Shown: positions 30,224-40,129, numbered from the stretch's first letter. The stretch: 64,000 bases of DNA from Candidatus Zixiibacteriota bacterium (GCA_040753875.1 JBFMDV010000013.1:29897-93896); one strand, 5' to 3'. The notes: a model not told the origin generated them from the letters alone. Program-made: numbers and translations.

Positions 30224-31894
30224 ATGACGCGCACAACCAACGTATGTTCAGCCGCATTGGCAGCGGTGCTGATTGCAGGGTCTGCGTATGCGGCACTGCT
30301 GCAGGTACCGCAGGATTTCAGCACCGTACAGGGGGCAGTCACCGCCGCCGCTACCGGCGATACGGTTCTGGTAAACGACGGGACGTATTATGAAAACATC
30401 GGGATCACGGGCAAGACCATTGTACTGGCCAGCGAGTTCCTTATCGACGGCGACCCGCAGCATATCTTGAACACCGTGCTCGACGGTTCTCAGCCGTCCC
30501 ACCCCGATACCGGGAGTGTACTTCGAGTGTATCAGGCCGGGACGACGATTATTGACGGTTTCTCAATCGTCAACGGCAACGGCACGGCCTGGCGCGATAT
30601 CTCGGACAATCGCATTTATCGTGAGGGGGGTGGGATTTTGGTGGAGGCATCGGATCCGATCATCAGAAACAACCTCATTGCCGGAAACAGCGCCACCATT
30701 GTCGGCCCTGGCGTTACCAGCGCCGGCGGCGGGGGAATCCGAGCCGGGTTTACGACAGTGACGCTTGAAGGGAACGTAATTGCGGATAATACCGGGCTGT
30801 ATGGTGCCGGGATTGTTCTCTTTCATGCCGGTGGCGTCATTCGCAACAACACGATTGTCCACAACCAGGGTGGCAGCGCTTTCGGAGGTGGCGGCATTTG
30901 GGCATGGGCCAACAGCATGGTCATTCAGGTTTTCAACAATACTATCGTGAACAACATATCCGCGACGCTTGGTGGCGGCATTGATGTCCAGACCTCCACC
31001 CCCGAGATTCTCAATAACCTCATCTGGGGAAACCAGGCCGTCACCGGTCCGAGCATACAACTACGAGGCGGCACGCTGGGAACGATAGTCCAGTACAATG
31101 ACGTACAAGGTGGTTTCGCCGGCACCGGTAATATCAACCAGACGCCCACACTCAATCTGGCAAACTTCCTTCAGGATGCAACGTCCCCCTGTGTCGACAG
31201 CGGTTCATCATCGGTGATCCATAACGACCCGGAGGACCTGTCCAACCCAGGATTCGCGCTGTACCCGTCACATGGGACGCTGCGGAATGATCAGGGTGCA
31301 TACGGCGGTCCGGCGCGTCGGACATATCCCTTGTTCACCGATCCTGTTCTTGCTGTACTCACGGATACCGTGCGCTATGACACGGTACGGGTGGGTCAAT
31401 TTCGTTCAATGCCAGTACAGCTCCACAAAGCGAATTTCGGCCTCATCATGATCGATAGCGTGCGATTCCGCGGGTCCTTCGCGTCGGACCTCTCGACTAT
31501 AACTACGTTGCCGCTGGCGGTGGGCCCGGCACTTCCGGATTCTCTTGATTCATTGCAAATAACCTGGACTCCTTCTGATTCGGGTGTCATGCGTGACAAC
31601 ATGCTGGTGTACCATTCCTGTCTAAGCGTCGCCAACCCCCTCGTGGTGCCGCTTACGGGTTACGCCGATGCCTCATGCTGTCACGGCGTGACCGGGAATC
31701 TCGATGGTGATGTTTTGGACATGGTCGATATCTCCGACCTGACGGCGCTGGTGGGGTATCTATTTTCAGGAGGGATTATTTCGGATTGCTTTGAGGAGAA
31801 TGATGTCGACCTGTCGGCCAGCGTTGATATCTCTGATCTGACGATAGTCGTGGAGTTCCTGTTTTTTGGAGCCAGTCTGGCCGCCTGCCCCTGA
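30224..31894 (+). CDS. Secreted right-handed beta-helix protein with dockerin-like C-terminus
   Basis: 556 residues. Signal peptide to about residue 24 (AYAALL). The start of the mature protein (VPQDFSTVQGAVTAA, GDTVLVNDGTYYENI) and repeated short turns (NNLIAGN, GNVIADN, RNNTIVHNQ, FNNTIVNN, LNNLIWGN) form a parallel beta-helix like pectate lyases and surface polysaccharide binders, about 30-330. A beta-sandwich follows (about 380-475). The last 70 residues begin CCHGVTGNLDGD and hold two DISDLT...EFLFFG motifs, a dockerin type-I-like pair. No sorting-domain signature is present. The catalytic residues of a polysaccharide lyase are not recognisable. Confidence 0.85.
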   Translation: MTRTTNVCSAALAAVLIAGSAYAALLQVPQDFSTVQGAVTAAATGDTVLVNDGTYYENIGITGKTIVLASEFLIDGDPQHILNTVLDGSQPSHPDTGSVLRVYQAGTTIIDGFSIVNGNGTAWRDISDNRIYREGGGILVEASDPIIRNNLIAGNSATIVGPGVTSAGGGGIRAGFTTVTLEGNVIADNTGLYGAGIVLFHAGGVIRNNTIVHNQGGSAFGGGGIWAWANSMVIQVFNNTIVNNISATLGGGIDVQTSTPEILNNLIWGNQAVTGPSIQLRGGTLGTIVQYNDVQGGFAGTGNINQTPTLNLANFLQDATSPCVDSGSSSVIHNDPEDLSNPGFALYPSHGTLRNDQGAYGGPARRTYPLFTDPVLAVLTDTVRYDTVRVGQFRSMPVQLHKANFGLIMIDSVRFRGSFASDLSTITTLPLAVGPALPDSLDSLQITWTPSDSGVMRDNMLVYHSCLSVANPLVVPLTGYADASCCHGVTGNLDGDVLDMVDISDLTALVGYLFSGGIISDCFEENDVDLSASVDISDLTIVVEFLFFGASLAACP

Positions 31895-31981
31895 CGGATC
31901 AGGGTGGATACGCAGGTTTCAAAGACGTCACAGCGATTTCCCAGCCCTTTCATTGGCCATAGACGGGGTCCGACATTTCAC

Positions 31982-32010
31982 TTGTCGGGCCCTGTCACCG
32001 GTAGTATATT
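31982..32010 (+). promoter_or_regulatory. Promoter of tRNA-Arg
   Basis: TTGTCG (31982-31987) and TATATT (32005-32010) with a 17-nt spacer, 19 nt before the tRNA. The same TTGNCN-17-TATATT pattern precedes the tRNA-Ser gene. Confidence 0.6.
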
Positions 32011-32029
32011 GGCCCGCACAAGCGAACAT

Positions 32030-32103
32030 GCGCCCGTAGCTCAACTGGATAGAGCGTCTGGCTACGGACCAGAAGGTTGAGGGTTCAAATCCTTCCGGGC
32101 GTA
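32030..32103 (+). tRNA. tRNA-Arg (anticodon ACG)
   Basis: Full cloverleaf by hand: 7-bp acceptor stem (GCGCCCG with CGGGCGT, terminal G-U), D stem GCTC/GAGC, anticodon stem TCTGG/CCAGA with loop CTACGGA, 5-nt variable loop, T arm GAGGG-TTCAAAT-CCTTC, discriminator A. ACG should be edited to ICG by TadA to read CGU, CGC and CGA. CCA is not encoded. Confidence 0.96.
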
Positions 32104-32219
32104 TTGTTTTACCGTCGAATCCCACATGATTACCGTCTCGAAGAAACCAACCCCCCCGACCTTTTCACACGTGCGTTTTCCCGTTCGTAACCCGAGGAAA
32201 TCCATTATATTGCCGGCCA

Positions 32220-33527
32220 ATGAACGAGCGGATGACCAAAAGAGTATCGCTTCACACCATTGGCTGCCGTCTGAACCAATACGAGACGGAGAAGATGGCG
32301 GCCGAACTGTACCCATACGGTTTCCAGCGGGCCGAACCGGGTGAGATCGCAGATTTGTATATCATCAATACCTGCACGGTAACGCACAAGGCGGATGCCG
32401 ATTGCCGTCAGATCATCAAAAGAGCGACTCGCCAGAATCCCGACGCGCGAGTGGTCGTGGCCGGTTGTTACGTAGACAACGACCCGGATCGTGTTGCTGG
32501 TCTTGAAGGGGTCCATACTATCGTACGCAATCATGACAAGAGCCGGATCGCCCAAATTCTTCCCGGCAGGTTTCCTGAACTGTTCGATACCGAGCCGGAT
32601 ATGAGTTGCTCTACCAATATCAGCGACTTTCACGGACACAACCGGGCTTGGCTGAAGGTCTCCGATGGCTGCAATCAGTGGTGCTCGTTCTGTATCATCC
32701 CTCGTGTGCGCGGGCGACTTCGCAACCGGCCGGCCAACGAGATTATTTCGGAGATCAACAGTCTGGTCTCGAACGGTTACCAGGAAGTGGTGCTGACCGG
32801 TGTCCATCTGGGGCATTACAAGAACCGGACAGTTGAGCCCGAGATGAAGAACCTGGCGGCACTGTGCCGTTTGATTCTTGAGAAGACACCGGTGAGTCGT
32901 ATACGACTCTCCTCGCTTGAGCCACAGACGGTTCGCGAGGAACTGGTGGAGGTGTATGGGCGCTCTGAGGGGAGGATCTGCCGACACATGCATCTGCCGC
33001 TTCAATCGGGATCGTCGCGCATTCTGAAACTGATGCTTCGCCCGTATGACCAGAACACGTATATCAAACGCGCGAGCGCAGTCAAGGACGCCCAGGCTAA
33101 CACGATCATCGGCGCCGATGTGATTGTCGGGTTTCCCGGCGAGACCAACGAAGATTTCGAACACACGCGAAGACTGGCCGAATCGGGCCTGATTGATTAT
33201 CTGCATGTCTTCAGTTACTCCGATCGACCCGGCACAAAGGCATCGTTGCTTTCCGACAAGGTCGCGCCGGAGATCATCAGGGAACGAAACGCTACTCTCA
33301 CCGAAATATCTCAGCGAATCCGCGCGCAGGCTTTGAAGCGCCAGATTGGAGAACGACTTGAGGTCATCGCCGAACACAAGTGTGAGGCGGATGGCTCTTT
33401 TTTTGCAGTGAGCGACAACTACCTCAAGGTGAAATTGCCCTCTCATCTGGAGGGGGGCAAGCGGTTGATTCCGGTGCGTGTGACCGGTGCGACCGACGAA
33501 TATCTTCTGGCTGACACAGTTTGTTGA
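32220..33527 (+). CDS. mtaB: tRNA (N6-threonylcarbamoyladenosine(37)-C2)-methylthiotransferase
   Basis: 435 residues. The N-terminal UPF0004 domain carries three iron-sulfur cysteines (IGCRLNQYE, NTCTVTHKAD, AGCYVD). The radical SAM domain has CNQWCSFC near residue 146 and a C-terminal TRAM domain follows. NTCTVTHKAD and the length favour MtaB over MiaB or RimO. The enzyme converts t6A37 to ms2t6A37 in ANN-decoding tRNAs. ATG 32220 or 32232 may be the start; neither has a good ribosome site. It may be co-transcribed from the tRNA-Arg promoter. Confidence 0.93.
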   Translation: MNERMTKRVSLHTIGCRLNQYETEKMAAELYPYGFQRAEPGEIADLYIINTCTVTHKADADCRQIIKRATRQNPDARVVVAGCYVDNDPDRVAGLEGVHTIVRNHDKSRIAQILPGRFPELFDTEPDMSCSTNISDFHGHNRAWLKVSDGCNQWCSFCIIPRVRGRLRNRPANEIISEINSLVSNGYQEVVLTGVHLGHYKNRTVEPEMKNLAALCRLILEKTPVSRIRLSSLEPQTVREELVEVYGRSEGRICRHMHLPLQSGSSRILKLMLRPYDQNTYIKRASAVKDAQANTIIGADVIVGFPGETNEDFEHTRRLAESGLIDYLHVFSYSDRPGTKASLLSDKVAPEIIRERNATLTEISQRIRAQALKRQIGERLEVIAEHKCEADGSFFAVSDNYLKVKLPSHLEGGKRLIPVRVTGATDEYLLADTVC

Positions 33528-33653
33528 ACACGAACTAATTTCCCATCGCATCGGAACATTCTTCCAAACCGGCATCACACACCTGTCTGATGGCGGTTTC
33601 TGATCCCACACTAATTCACAACCGGACAACGGCTTAGCTTGTTGGCCTGCTCG

Positions 33654-33669
33654 CGGCATGGGCGTTGCA
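33654..33669 (+). promoter_or_regulatory. Sigma-54 (-24/-12) promoter of the flagellar operon
   Basis: CGGCATG-GGCG-TTGCA against the consensus TGGCACG-N4-TTGCA: 10 of 12 fixed positions match, including the essential GG and GC at exact spacing. It lies 41 nt before the first flagellar start codon. Sigma-54 control of early and middle flagellar genes is known in many bacteria; no enhancer-binding protein gene is in the window. Confidence 0.65.
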
Positions 33670-33709
33670 TTGCGCTGCTGTGGACAAATAGCATTTGTCG
33701 GAGTCTATC

Positions 33710-34465
33710 GTGGCGAAAGAAACGAAACCGAAAACTGAAGAGACGCCGCAGCCTGATGCCGTGGCCCCCAACACGAAAGCCAAACGGGGACTGCCGGGAT
33801 GGATCTGGTACATCGTGTACGGATTCGCAGGACTGGCGGTGATTGCCGGCATTGCGTTCGGAACCCTCATGCTCGTCGGCAACGACGGGAAGCCGGCTAC
33901 AGACCTGTCAGCCCCAGATACGACACATGCCGTGACGGACAGTCTTGAACACGCCAAACATACTGGGGACTCACTTGCCGATGGTCTTGCGGAATTCGGC
34001 CTGTTGGAGGATTCCACTTCCGAGATAGAGAAGATGCTCAAGAGTATTGAGATACTGGATCAGCCATCGTCTGACGATCTGGTCGAGGCAGACTCGCTCA
34101 CACTTGAAGAAGCAGATTCGGCCGCCGCGCCGGAACTGTTCAAAGCGGAGAAGGAAAAGCTGGCCGCACGTGAGGCCACGCTCGACCGCCGACAGAAGGA
34201 TATTGAACTTCGCGAGCAGAAACTGAGTCAACAAATGCTCAAGATCGAGCAGGCGTCAAGCCAACGAGTGATCGATCTGGCGAAATTATACGATGCCATG
34301 CAGCCGCAGGCGGTGGCCAACCTGATGTCCAATCTGGATGACACGACAGTGGTAGCGATAATTCCGAGGATGAAGCCAAAGGTGGCGTCGCAGGTGCTGC
34401 AGCTTCTGCCGCCGCAGCGCGCCGCCGGAATCTCCAAACAGATAATCACGCTGGCAAAGGATTGA
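33710..34465 (+). CDS. MotE-like / MgtE-N domain flagellar protein
   Basis: 251 residues from GTG 33710 (GGAG at 7 nt); a TTG five codons upstream is less likely. A membrane helix at about 25-55 follows a charged N-terminus. A long coiled coil (about 145-185, AREATLDRRQKDIELREQKL) and a C-terminal MgtE-N/FliG-like helical domain (MQPQAVANLMSNLDDTTVVAIIPRMKP) follow. This is the layout of MotE, which supports motor and stator assembly, and such genes usually lie between fliJ and fliK. Here it is the first gene of the operon, with fliF-fliJ absent. It runs into fliK with only 2 nt between stop and GTG. Confidence 0.82.
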   Translation: MAKETKPKTEETPQPDAVAPNTKAKRGLPGWIWYIVYGFAGLAVIAGIAFGTLMLVGNDGKPATDLSAPDTTHAVTDSLEHAKHTGDSLADGLAEFGLLEDSTSEIEKMLKSIEILDQPSSDDLVEADSLTLEEADSAAAPELFKAEKEKLAAREATLDRRQKDIELREQKLSQQMLKIEQASSQRVIDLAKLYDAMQPQAVANLMSNLDDTTVVAIIPRMKPKVASQVLQLLPPQRAAGISKQIITLAKD

Positions 34466-34467
34466 CT

Positions 34468-36075
34468 GTGATTCCCAAGTCGAACCTCATGCTCGATCCT
34501 CTCGTAGCGCTCCTGGCCGGCTCCAAGGTAAGCGGACCAACCGGTTCGATACCACAGGTTCAGGCCGATGCGGCTTTGTTTGGCGACATTCTTGGGTTGC
34601 TCGGGAATTTCAAGACTAACAATGCCGAGCTGTTGTCGCTTCCCAAGAGTAATGCCGATGAACGGACCCAATACGGTTCGTCAGTATCCGATATGGTCGC
34701 GCCTGCATCCAATTTCCTGGCCGTTAGTCAGTCCGGTCTCGCACCGGCGGTGAGCGTTCCGGTGGTCGAGACCTCGGCGATGCAGACAGAAACCCCGCCA
34801 TCATCCGGACTTCTCGCTCATGATGATGCCACCCTCGATGCAGTGAATAGGTTCGCACAGGAAGCTGCTGCCGGATTCGTTTCACCCGAGACCAACAAAA
34901 CGGACTTTGCAGTAAGCCAGGTTCCGACTACGTGGTATGAAATACCCGAAAACGCCACAGCGGACGGTGCTTTTCGCGTGTTGTCGTCAAAACAGATCGG
35001 CGACCAGCTGGAACTTCGATTGGTTTCCGCCAGTGGTCCGAACAATGTACTGAAGCTCACTCTGCCCACGGAGTTCGTACGGACGGCAGCGAGCGACAAC
35101 GGTGCAGCGGCGGCTGCCGGGAAATCGCCGGCCACACCAAAGGCGCTCCGTGTTTCCCTGCCGGAAACTTACCCAATGGCGGGACCATTCGACGAGCTGC
35201 TCGGGAAGCTGAAAGTCAGCGAGATTACGCTCAATTCCGAACCGGTGGTTCGTCAGTCTGAGTCGGCGCCAGAGTTGATTCGATTCACGATCACGGTCGT
35301 CCGATCCGAGGGCGCGAGCCATCTCATCACTACCGTGCCAAAAGCCCAGGTCAGGATTCTCAGCGCCGCACCTGTTTCGGTCTCAGTTTCACAAACTGGA
35401 ATTTCGGTCAATGAGATGACCGTTCGCAGTGAAGCTGATCCTTCAAAAGCCGCAATCCCTGCGACCGGAACTGTCCGAACCGACGGAGTCATACACGAGT
35501 CCCAGGTTTTATCGTCGACACCGACGGCCGTCAAGTGGGATGCAGACGAAAAAACAATAGAGTCAATGTTCGATACCAAATCATTGCAGCCAGGGGTCGA
35601 TCGGACAGCGATGCAGCAGCGTCCGGTCGATACCCCGCCTGTTAAAGCCCCGGTGCGCTTCACACTGCCCGACATGCCGCCGACTCTGACTACCGGCACC
35701 AAAACACTCACCGTCAAGCTGGAGCCGGAACATTTGGGACCGGCGCGACTGCACCTCAGTGTAGTCAACGATACGGTCAGTGCTCGCCTGAGTGTCGACA
35801 CGGCTGCCGCCAAGGTAGCGGTGGAACGGTCACTCGATCAGCTGACCGATCAATTATCACGGGCCGGGATCAAAGTGAACTATATCGAAGTGAGTCTTCG
35901 CGGTGGCTCGCAGCACGAGGCGTTCCATCGTCAGGCCAACTGGTTCCGTCCGCAGCAGCGTCAGGTGCGAGTATCGGCGGACGAAGGCGCGATAACCTCG
36001 ATGGCAATGCAGGCCATCGCTTCGCCGCCGTCGAGAACATACCTGAACGCCCGCAGCGTTAACCTGTTTGCATAG
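34468..36075 (+). CDS. fliK: Flagellar hook-length control protein FliK
   Basis: 535 residues from GTG 34468 (AAAGGA at 6 nt; a TTG at 34462 overlapping the previous stop is the alternative). The long N-terminal and central part is Ser/Thr/Pro/Ala-rich and unconserved, as expected for the ruler domain. The C-terminal Flg_hook domain (about 400-490) has the family's LKLEPEHLG type signature ([18 protein letters not shown]) and [21 protein letters not shown]. FliK measures the hook and switches export specificity through FlhB, which is encoded further down the same operon. Confidence 0.92.
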   Translation: MIPKSNLMLDPLVALLAGSKVSGPTGSIPQVQADAALFGDILGLLGNFKTNNAELLSLPKSNADERTQYGSSVSDMVAPASNFLAVSQSGLAPAVSVPVVETSAMQTETPPSSGLLAHDDATLDAVNRFAQEAAAGFVSPETNKTDFAVSQVPTTWYEIPENATADGAFRVLSSKQIGDQLELRLVSASGPNNVLKLTLPTEFVRTAASDNGAAAAAGKSPATPKALRVSLPETYPMAGPFDELLGKLKVSEITLNSEPVVRQSESAPELIRFTITVVRSEGASHLITTVPKAQVRILSAAPVSVSVSQTGISVNEMTVRSEADPSKAAIPATGTVRTDGVIHESQVLSSTPTAVKWDADEKTIESMFDTKSLQPGVDRTAMQQRPVDTPPVKAPVRFTLPDMPPTLTTGTKTLTVKLEPEHLGPARLHLSVVNDTVSARLSVDTAAAKVAVERSLDQLTDQLSRAGIKVNYIEVSLRGGSQHEAFHRQANWFRPQQRQVRVSADEGAITSMAMQAIASPPSRTYLNARSVNLFA

Positions 36076-36086
36076 GAGAAAGAGCC

Positions 36087-36782
36087 ATGTCATTTATATC
36101 ACCCGTCGCCACCGATGCCAGCGGGCAACAGCGCCAAACCGGTTCTATGCAGTCGCTCGGCAAGGATGACTTTCTCCAGTTGCTTGTCACCAAGCTTCAG
36201 AACCAGGACCCCTTGCAGCCGATGCAGGACGAGGATTTCATCGCCCAGTTGGCGCAGTTTTCGAGCCTCGAACAGATGAACAATATCGCCGAGGGTATCA
36301 GCACCTCGAATCAGTGGGACTACCTGCAGATGCAGTCCTTGAACAACGCCATGGCATCGAGCCTGATCGGAAAGGATATCAAAGCTGAGTACAGCGCCGT
36401 CCACGTGGACGCCAGCAACAAGCCCGAGATCAGTTTCAGGCTGGATGGCGCGGCCAGCACCGTCGAGTTTGTTATCAAAGATGCGTCTGGGAACACTGTC
36501 ACGACACTGTCGGCGCGCAATCTGTCGTCGGGCGTAAATTCTATCGAGTGGGACGGTACCGACCTTCATGGCAACAGGGTAGATCAGGGAGACTATACCG
36601 TATCGGCGCTCGCCACGCGAGCCGATGGCGAGACATTCACTCCAAGCCTCACACTGGTGGGTACGGTCGAAACGATCCTGTATCACAATGGCTCGGCCTA
36701 CGTGACGGTCGGCGGCCTGCAAATTCCGCTTGGGGATATTGCGGCGGTGGGCGAAGCCGGCTCCTTCAAGGATCAGGACTGA
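36087..36782 (+). CDS. flgD: Flagellar hook capping protein FlgD
   Basis: 231 residues. The N-terminal export/capping part has [23 protein letters not shown], the family hallmark near residues 25-47, followed by [19 protein letters not shown]. The C-terminus has a FlgD Ig-like insert ([23 protein letters not shown], about 125-170). FlgD caps the growing hook and helps FlgE subunits fold in. It lies 11 nt after fliK with a GGAG site. Confidence 0.95.
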   Translation: MSFISPVATDASGQQRQTGSMQSLGKDDFLQLLVTKLQNQDPLQPMQDEDFIAQLAQFSSLEQMNNIAEGISTSNQWDYLQMQSLNNAMASSLIGKDIKAEYSAVHVDASNKPEISFRLDGAASTVEFVIKDASGNTVTTLSARNLSSGVNSIEWDGTDLHGNRVDQGDYTVSALATRADGETFTPSLTLVGTVETILYHNGSAYVTVGGLQIPLGDIAAVGEAGSFKDQD

Positions 36783-36804
36783 GACAGGATGTGGAGAGAG
36801 TGAT

Positions 36805-37197
36805 ATGAGCGGCGTAAAGATCACAGCATATCGGCAACCGGTCGACCTGGTGGAGATCGCCAACCGGGGGAAAGCCGAACCGAAAACGGACAAGCCGGAC
36901 GGATCCTTCAAGGAGATGTTCTCTCGGGAACTGACCGGGGAACGCGGCGTGACCGTCTCGCGACATGCCGGCGAACGGCTTCACTCGCGCAACATGAGTT
37001 TGAGCGACGAACGCCTGCAGCAGGTAGCCGATGCGCTCGACAAAGCGGAATTGAAGGGTTCTCGCGAAACGCTGATCCTGTTTGAGGACCTGGCGCTGGT
37101 CGCCTCGGTCAAGAACCGCACGATCATCACCGCCTTCGACCGGGACAATCTGAAAGAGGGCGTGGTCACTTCCATCGATTCGGCGGTCATACTGTGA
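36805..37197 (+). CDS. TIGR02530-type flagellar operon protein
   Basis: 130 residues from ATG 36805 (GGAGAG upstream). The conserved core is VSRHAGERLHSRN followed by DERLQQVADALDKAELKGSRETLILFEDLALVASVKNRT and a C-terminal TSIDSAVIL, matching the small flagellar operon protein found between flgD and flgE in many phyla. The function is unknown; position suggests a hook assembly factor. An open frame upstream (from 36730) overlaps flgD and is rejected as a start. Confidence 0.88.
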   Translation: MSGVKITAYRQPVDLVEIANRGKAEPKTDKPDGSFKEMFSRELTGERGVTVSRHAGERLHSRNMSLSDERLQQVADALDKAELKGSRETLILFEDLALVASVKNRTIITAFDRDNLKEGVVTSIDSAVIL

Positions 37198-37290
37198 AAG
37201 CAACATGTATTTGGAATACCAACATAATCCCAAGGCTGGACCCCATGGTGATGGGGAGGCCTGGCACTATCGCAAGGAGGATGTGATCCT

Positions 37291-39285
37291 ATGATGGCAT
37301 CACTGTACGCCGGTGTATCCGGTCTGAAAAACCACCAGGTCAAGATGAACGTCATTGGCGACAATATCGCCAATGTGAACACGATCGGCTACAAGCCGGG
37401 TCGCGTGAACTTTCAGGAAGCCCTGGTGCAGAACTACAAGGGAGCCGGGCGCCCCAACGCGGTAACCGGCGGTACCAACCCGCTGCAGCTCGGACTGGGC
37501 ATGCAGGTGGCGACAATCGACAATCTGTTCTTACAGGGAGGTCTCGAGACCACCGGTCAGATTACCGATCTGGCGCTACAGGGTTCGGGATTTTTCATTC
37601 TCGGTGACAACAACAACAACCGTTTTTACACTCGTAACGGAGCGTTCGGTTTCGACGCCGATTCGAATCTGGTCGACCCGGCCACCGGTCTGTTCGTGAT
37701 GGGGAAAATGGCCGATTCGACCGGTGTGATACCGTCGCTGGCGACTACCGGACGGATCCAGTTGCCGTTCGGTCAGCAGGACCCGGCACGGGCGACTGAT
37801 ATCGTCACCCTCGCTAATAACCTTGATGCCTCCGCGACCACGTCGCGCGCCTCACTGGTCGATGCCGGCGGTTCGGGTGTGGTGTCAGTTAGTGGCACAG
37901 CCACCAATGGTGTCGGCGGTACTCACTCCATCAGTATCACCGGTTCGCAGGCGCTCAATTCCACTGCTACCGGGGCGTCCGTCGGCAATGACGGTTCCGG
38001 TGGTGTGGTGCCGAACCTGGGTCTGACCATGACCCTTGGTTCATTGGGCGTGACCGATTTCACCAACTACGGATTTTCCGTCGATGGCGGCACGATGCAG
38101 GTTGTGACAGGTCTGAATGCCAATTCGACCATCGCCGACCTGCTCAATGCCACAAATCAGATCGAAGGGATTACGACTGAGTTGATCAGCGGTCAGGTGC
38201 GCGTTACGCGCACGAAAGCCGGCGCTCCGGCCGATTACAATTTCGTGTCGACCCAGGGACTGTATACCGCCGTTCCGGGGCCGGGCGCGGACACAGGAAA
38301 TATCATTGGCGTCATTTTTGGCGCCAACGGCACCACCGTCCAGTCGGCCGGTGGAGCTGCCTCCACCTATGTGGCTACGGACACGTTCACTCCGGACCAG
38401 GGGTACGGAGCCGCTCTGGGGCCGCAGATTTCGACACTCGATCTGGTGTTCGATCAATCCACAGGAATGGTGATCGGATTGAGCGGTCTGGGTGAAGGCG
38501 GAGTTGAGATCGAGGCCGGGCCGGGCGGATTGACTGCCACTGGCGGCAACGACCTGCTGGTGCAGACTGAACCGACGGTCCATTCGACCTCCATCAATGT
38601 CTATGATTCCCTTGGCGGGAAACACACGATGTCGATTGAGTTCTACAAGTCGCTAGTGAAGAACCGCTGGGAGTGGTCCGCCTCGATGCTGGGCAACGAG
38701 GGGATCACCTCGGGTCAGCGCGGCTACGTGTCGTTCAACGGCGACGGCTCACTCAACACGTTCGACTATTTCGGGGGCGCTTCCTCCATACAGATCAGTC
38801 CGAACAACGGCGCCGGCGCCATGTCGGTGGCGCTTGATGTGGGCACGCCGGGGGCATTCGACGGCCTCACGGGTTTTGCCTCCGGGACTCACACGGCGGC
38901 ATTGATCGGCCAGAACGGTTACGGGCTGGGGATCCTCGAGAAGGTCTCTATCGACCAGACCGGTAACATCTCCGGCATATTCTCCAACGGCGTGACGCGC
39001 GTGCTGGCGCAGATACTCCTGGCGGATTTCACCAACCAGGCGGGTTTGCGGAAAGCGGGCCGCTCGCTGTATCAACCGTCGGCGAACTCCGGTGACGCAG
39101 TGGAGGGTGTGGCCGGTGCCACGATCTCGGGCGATATCACTTCGGGTGCGCTGGAATCCTCGGCGGTCGATATCGCACAGGAATTCACGAACATGATCAC
39201 CGCGCAGCGCGGCTTCCAGGCCAACGCGCGGATCATCACCACCTCGGACAACATGCTGGACGAGCTGGTGAATCTGAAGAGATAG
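37291..39285 (+). CDS. flgE: Flagellar hook protein FlgE
   Basis: 664 residues. N-terminal rod/hook domain MASLYAGVSGLKNHQVKMNVIGDNIANVNTIGYK and the C-terminal D0 helix (SAVDIAQEFTNMITAQRGFQANARIITTSDNMLDELVNLKR) frame an enlarged Gly/Ser/Thr-rich middle. At 664 residues it is longer than enteric FlgE (about 400) but in the range of hook proteins with extra surface domains. It forms the universal joint between motor and filament. AAGGAGG lies 10 nt upstream, and a short stem (CCCCAT/ATGGGG) sits about 45 nt upstream. Confidence 0.95.
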   Translation: MMASLYAGVSGLKNHQVKMNVIGDNIANVNTIGYKPGRVNFQEALVQNYKGAGRPNAVTGGTNPLQLGLGMQVATIDNLFLQGGLETTGQITDLALQGSGFFILGDNNNNRFYTRNGAFGFDADSNLVDPATGLFVMGKMADSTGVIPSLATTGRIQLPFGQQDPARATDIVTLANNLDASATTSRASLVDAGGSGVVSVSGTATNGVGGTHSISITGSQALNSTATGASVGNDGSGGVVPNLGLTMTLGSLGVTDFTNYGFSVDGGTMQVVTGLNANSTIADLLNATNQIEGITTELISGQVRVTRTKAGAPADYNFVSTQGLYTAVPGPGADTGNIIGVIFGANGTTVQSAGGAASTYVATDTFTPDQGYGAALGPQISTLDLVFDQSTGMVIGLSGLGEGGVEIEAGPGGLTATGGNDLLVQTEPTVHSTSINVYDSLGGKHTMSIEFYKSLVKNRWEWSASMLGNEGITSGQRGYVSFNGDGSLNTFDYFGGASSIQISPNNGAGAMSVALDVGTPGAFDGLTGFASGTHTAALIGQNGYGLGILEKVSIDQTGNISGIFSNGVTRVLAQILLADFTNQAGLRKAGRSLYQPSANSGDAVEGVAGATISGDITSGALESSAVDIAQEFTNMITAQRGFQANARIITTSDNMLDELVNLKR

Positions 39286-39293
39286 GATAGGAC

Positions 39294-39518
39294 ATGATCA
39301 AGGTTACCCGCTTGAATGATTCGGAGTTGATCATCAACGCCGATCTGATCGAATTCGTTGAGGCGCTGCCGGACACGATCATCTCGCTGACTACCGGCAA
39401 GAAGATCGTGGTACGGGAGTCGCCGGATGAAGTGATCGAGCGGGTGGCCGAATTCAGACGGATGGCGAGTGTCCGGACAACAAGTCCGGACCTCGGCCTT
39501 GAAGCTGACAGGAGTTAG
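39294..39518 (+). CDS. flbD: FlbD family flagellar protein
   Basis: 74 residues. The family motif is complete: MIKVTRLNDSELIINADLIE at the start and TPDTIISLTTGKKIVV-like stretch (LPDTIISLTTGKKIVVRES) in the middle, followed by a short helix. FlbD (SwrD type in Bacillus) is a small cytoplasmic protein that increases motor power; unrelated to the Caulobacter sigma-54 activator of the same name. It lies 8 nt after flgE and 2 nt before fliL. Confidence 0.92.
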   Translation: MIKVTRLNDSELIINADLIEFVEALPDTIISLTTGKKIVVRESPDEVIERVAEFRRMASVRTTSPDLGLEADRS

Positions 39519-39520
39519 CT

Positions 39521-40117
39521 GTGGCCAAAGAAGAAGAAAAGACTACCGTAACGACAACGGCGACCGACGCCCCACCGTCCAAGCCGGCCAAATCCAAAAA
39601 GAAGCTGATTCTGTTTGGCGGCATCGGTCTGGGTGTGATACTCATCGGGGTTGCCCTGGCGTTGTTCGTGCTTCGGCCGATGATGTCCTCGCCCGCCGAC
39701 ACCAAACCGGCTGACGGACACGGGACGCCGGCGGCCAAGCATGTAGAAGCCAAGAAACCGGAATCGTCGCACGGCGCATCCGATAAGAACAAAAAGGGGG
39801 GACACGGTGAGGGCGGGTCCTCGGTGTACGAGATTGAGGATATCGTGGTTAATCCCGCCGGAACCGGTGGCTCGCGATTCCTTTCGGTATCGTTCGGATT
39901 CGACGTCCAATCCAGGGAGCTGGCCGACGAGATGGCGGCGCGCGAAGCGCAGGTGCGCGACGTGTTGATCACCATACTCTCGTCCAAGACCGTCTCCGAC
40001 CTGACCGATCCGAAACAAAAAGAGATCATGCGGCTGCAAATCAAGAAACGGCTGTCGCAAGTGCTGAATACCGAACAACTGGCCGGTGTCTTCTACACCG
40101 ATTTTGTATTGCAGTAA
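39521..40117 (+). CDS. fliL: Flagellar basal body-associated protein FliL
   Basis: 198 residues from GTG 39521. A short charged N-terminus, one membrane helix (about 27-48, LILFGGIGLGVILIGVALAL), a His/Lys/Gly-rich linker and a periplasmic FliL domain (about 100-198) with EIEDIVVNPAGTGGSRFLSVS and the terminal VFYTDFVLQ. FliL rings surround and stabilise the stator units. GGAG lies at good spacing. Confidence 0.93.
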   Translation: MAKEEEKTTVTTTATDAPPSKPAKSKKKLILFGGIGLGVILIGVALALFVLRPMMSSPADTKPADGHGTPAAKHVEAKKPESSHGASDKNKKGGHGEGGSSVYEIEDIVVNPAGTGGSRFLSVSFGFDVQSRELADEMAAREAQVRDVLITILSSKTVSDLTDPKQKEIMRLQIKKRLSQVLNTEQLAGVFYTDFVLQ

Positions 40118-40129
40118 AGGCACAGGACT

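Noticed and set aside
32205..33659. 484-codon open frame on the minus strand
   Set aside because: Antisense to mtaB, whose cysteine motifs are intact; the antisense product has no recognisable domain.
37263..37280. TGGCAC before flgE as a sigma-54 site
   Set aside because: The -12 half is CAAG at the required distance, so the essential GC is missing.
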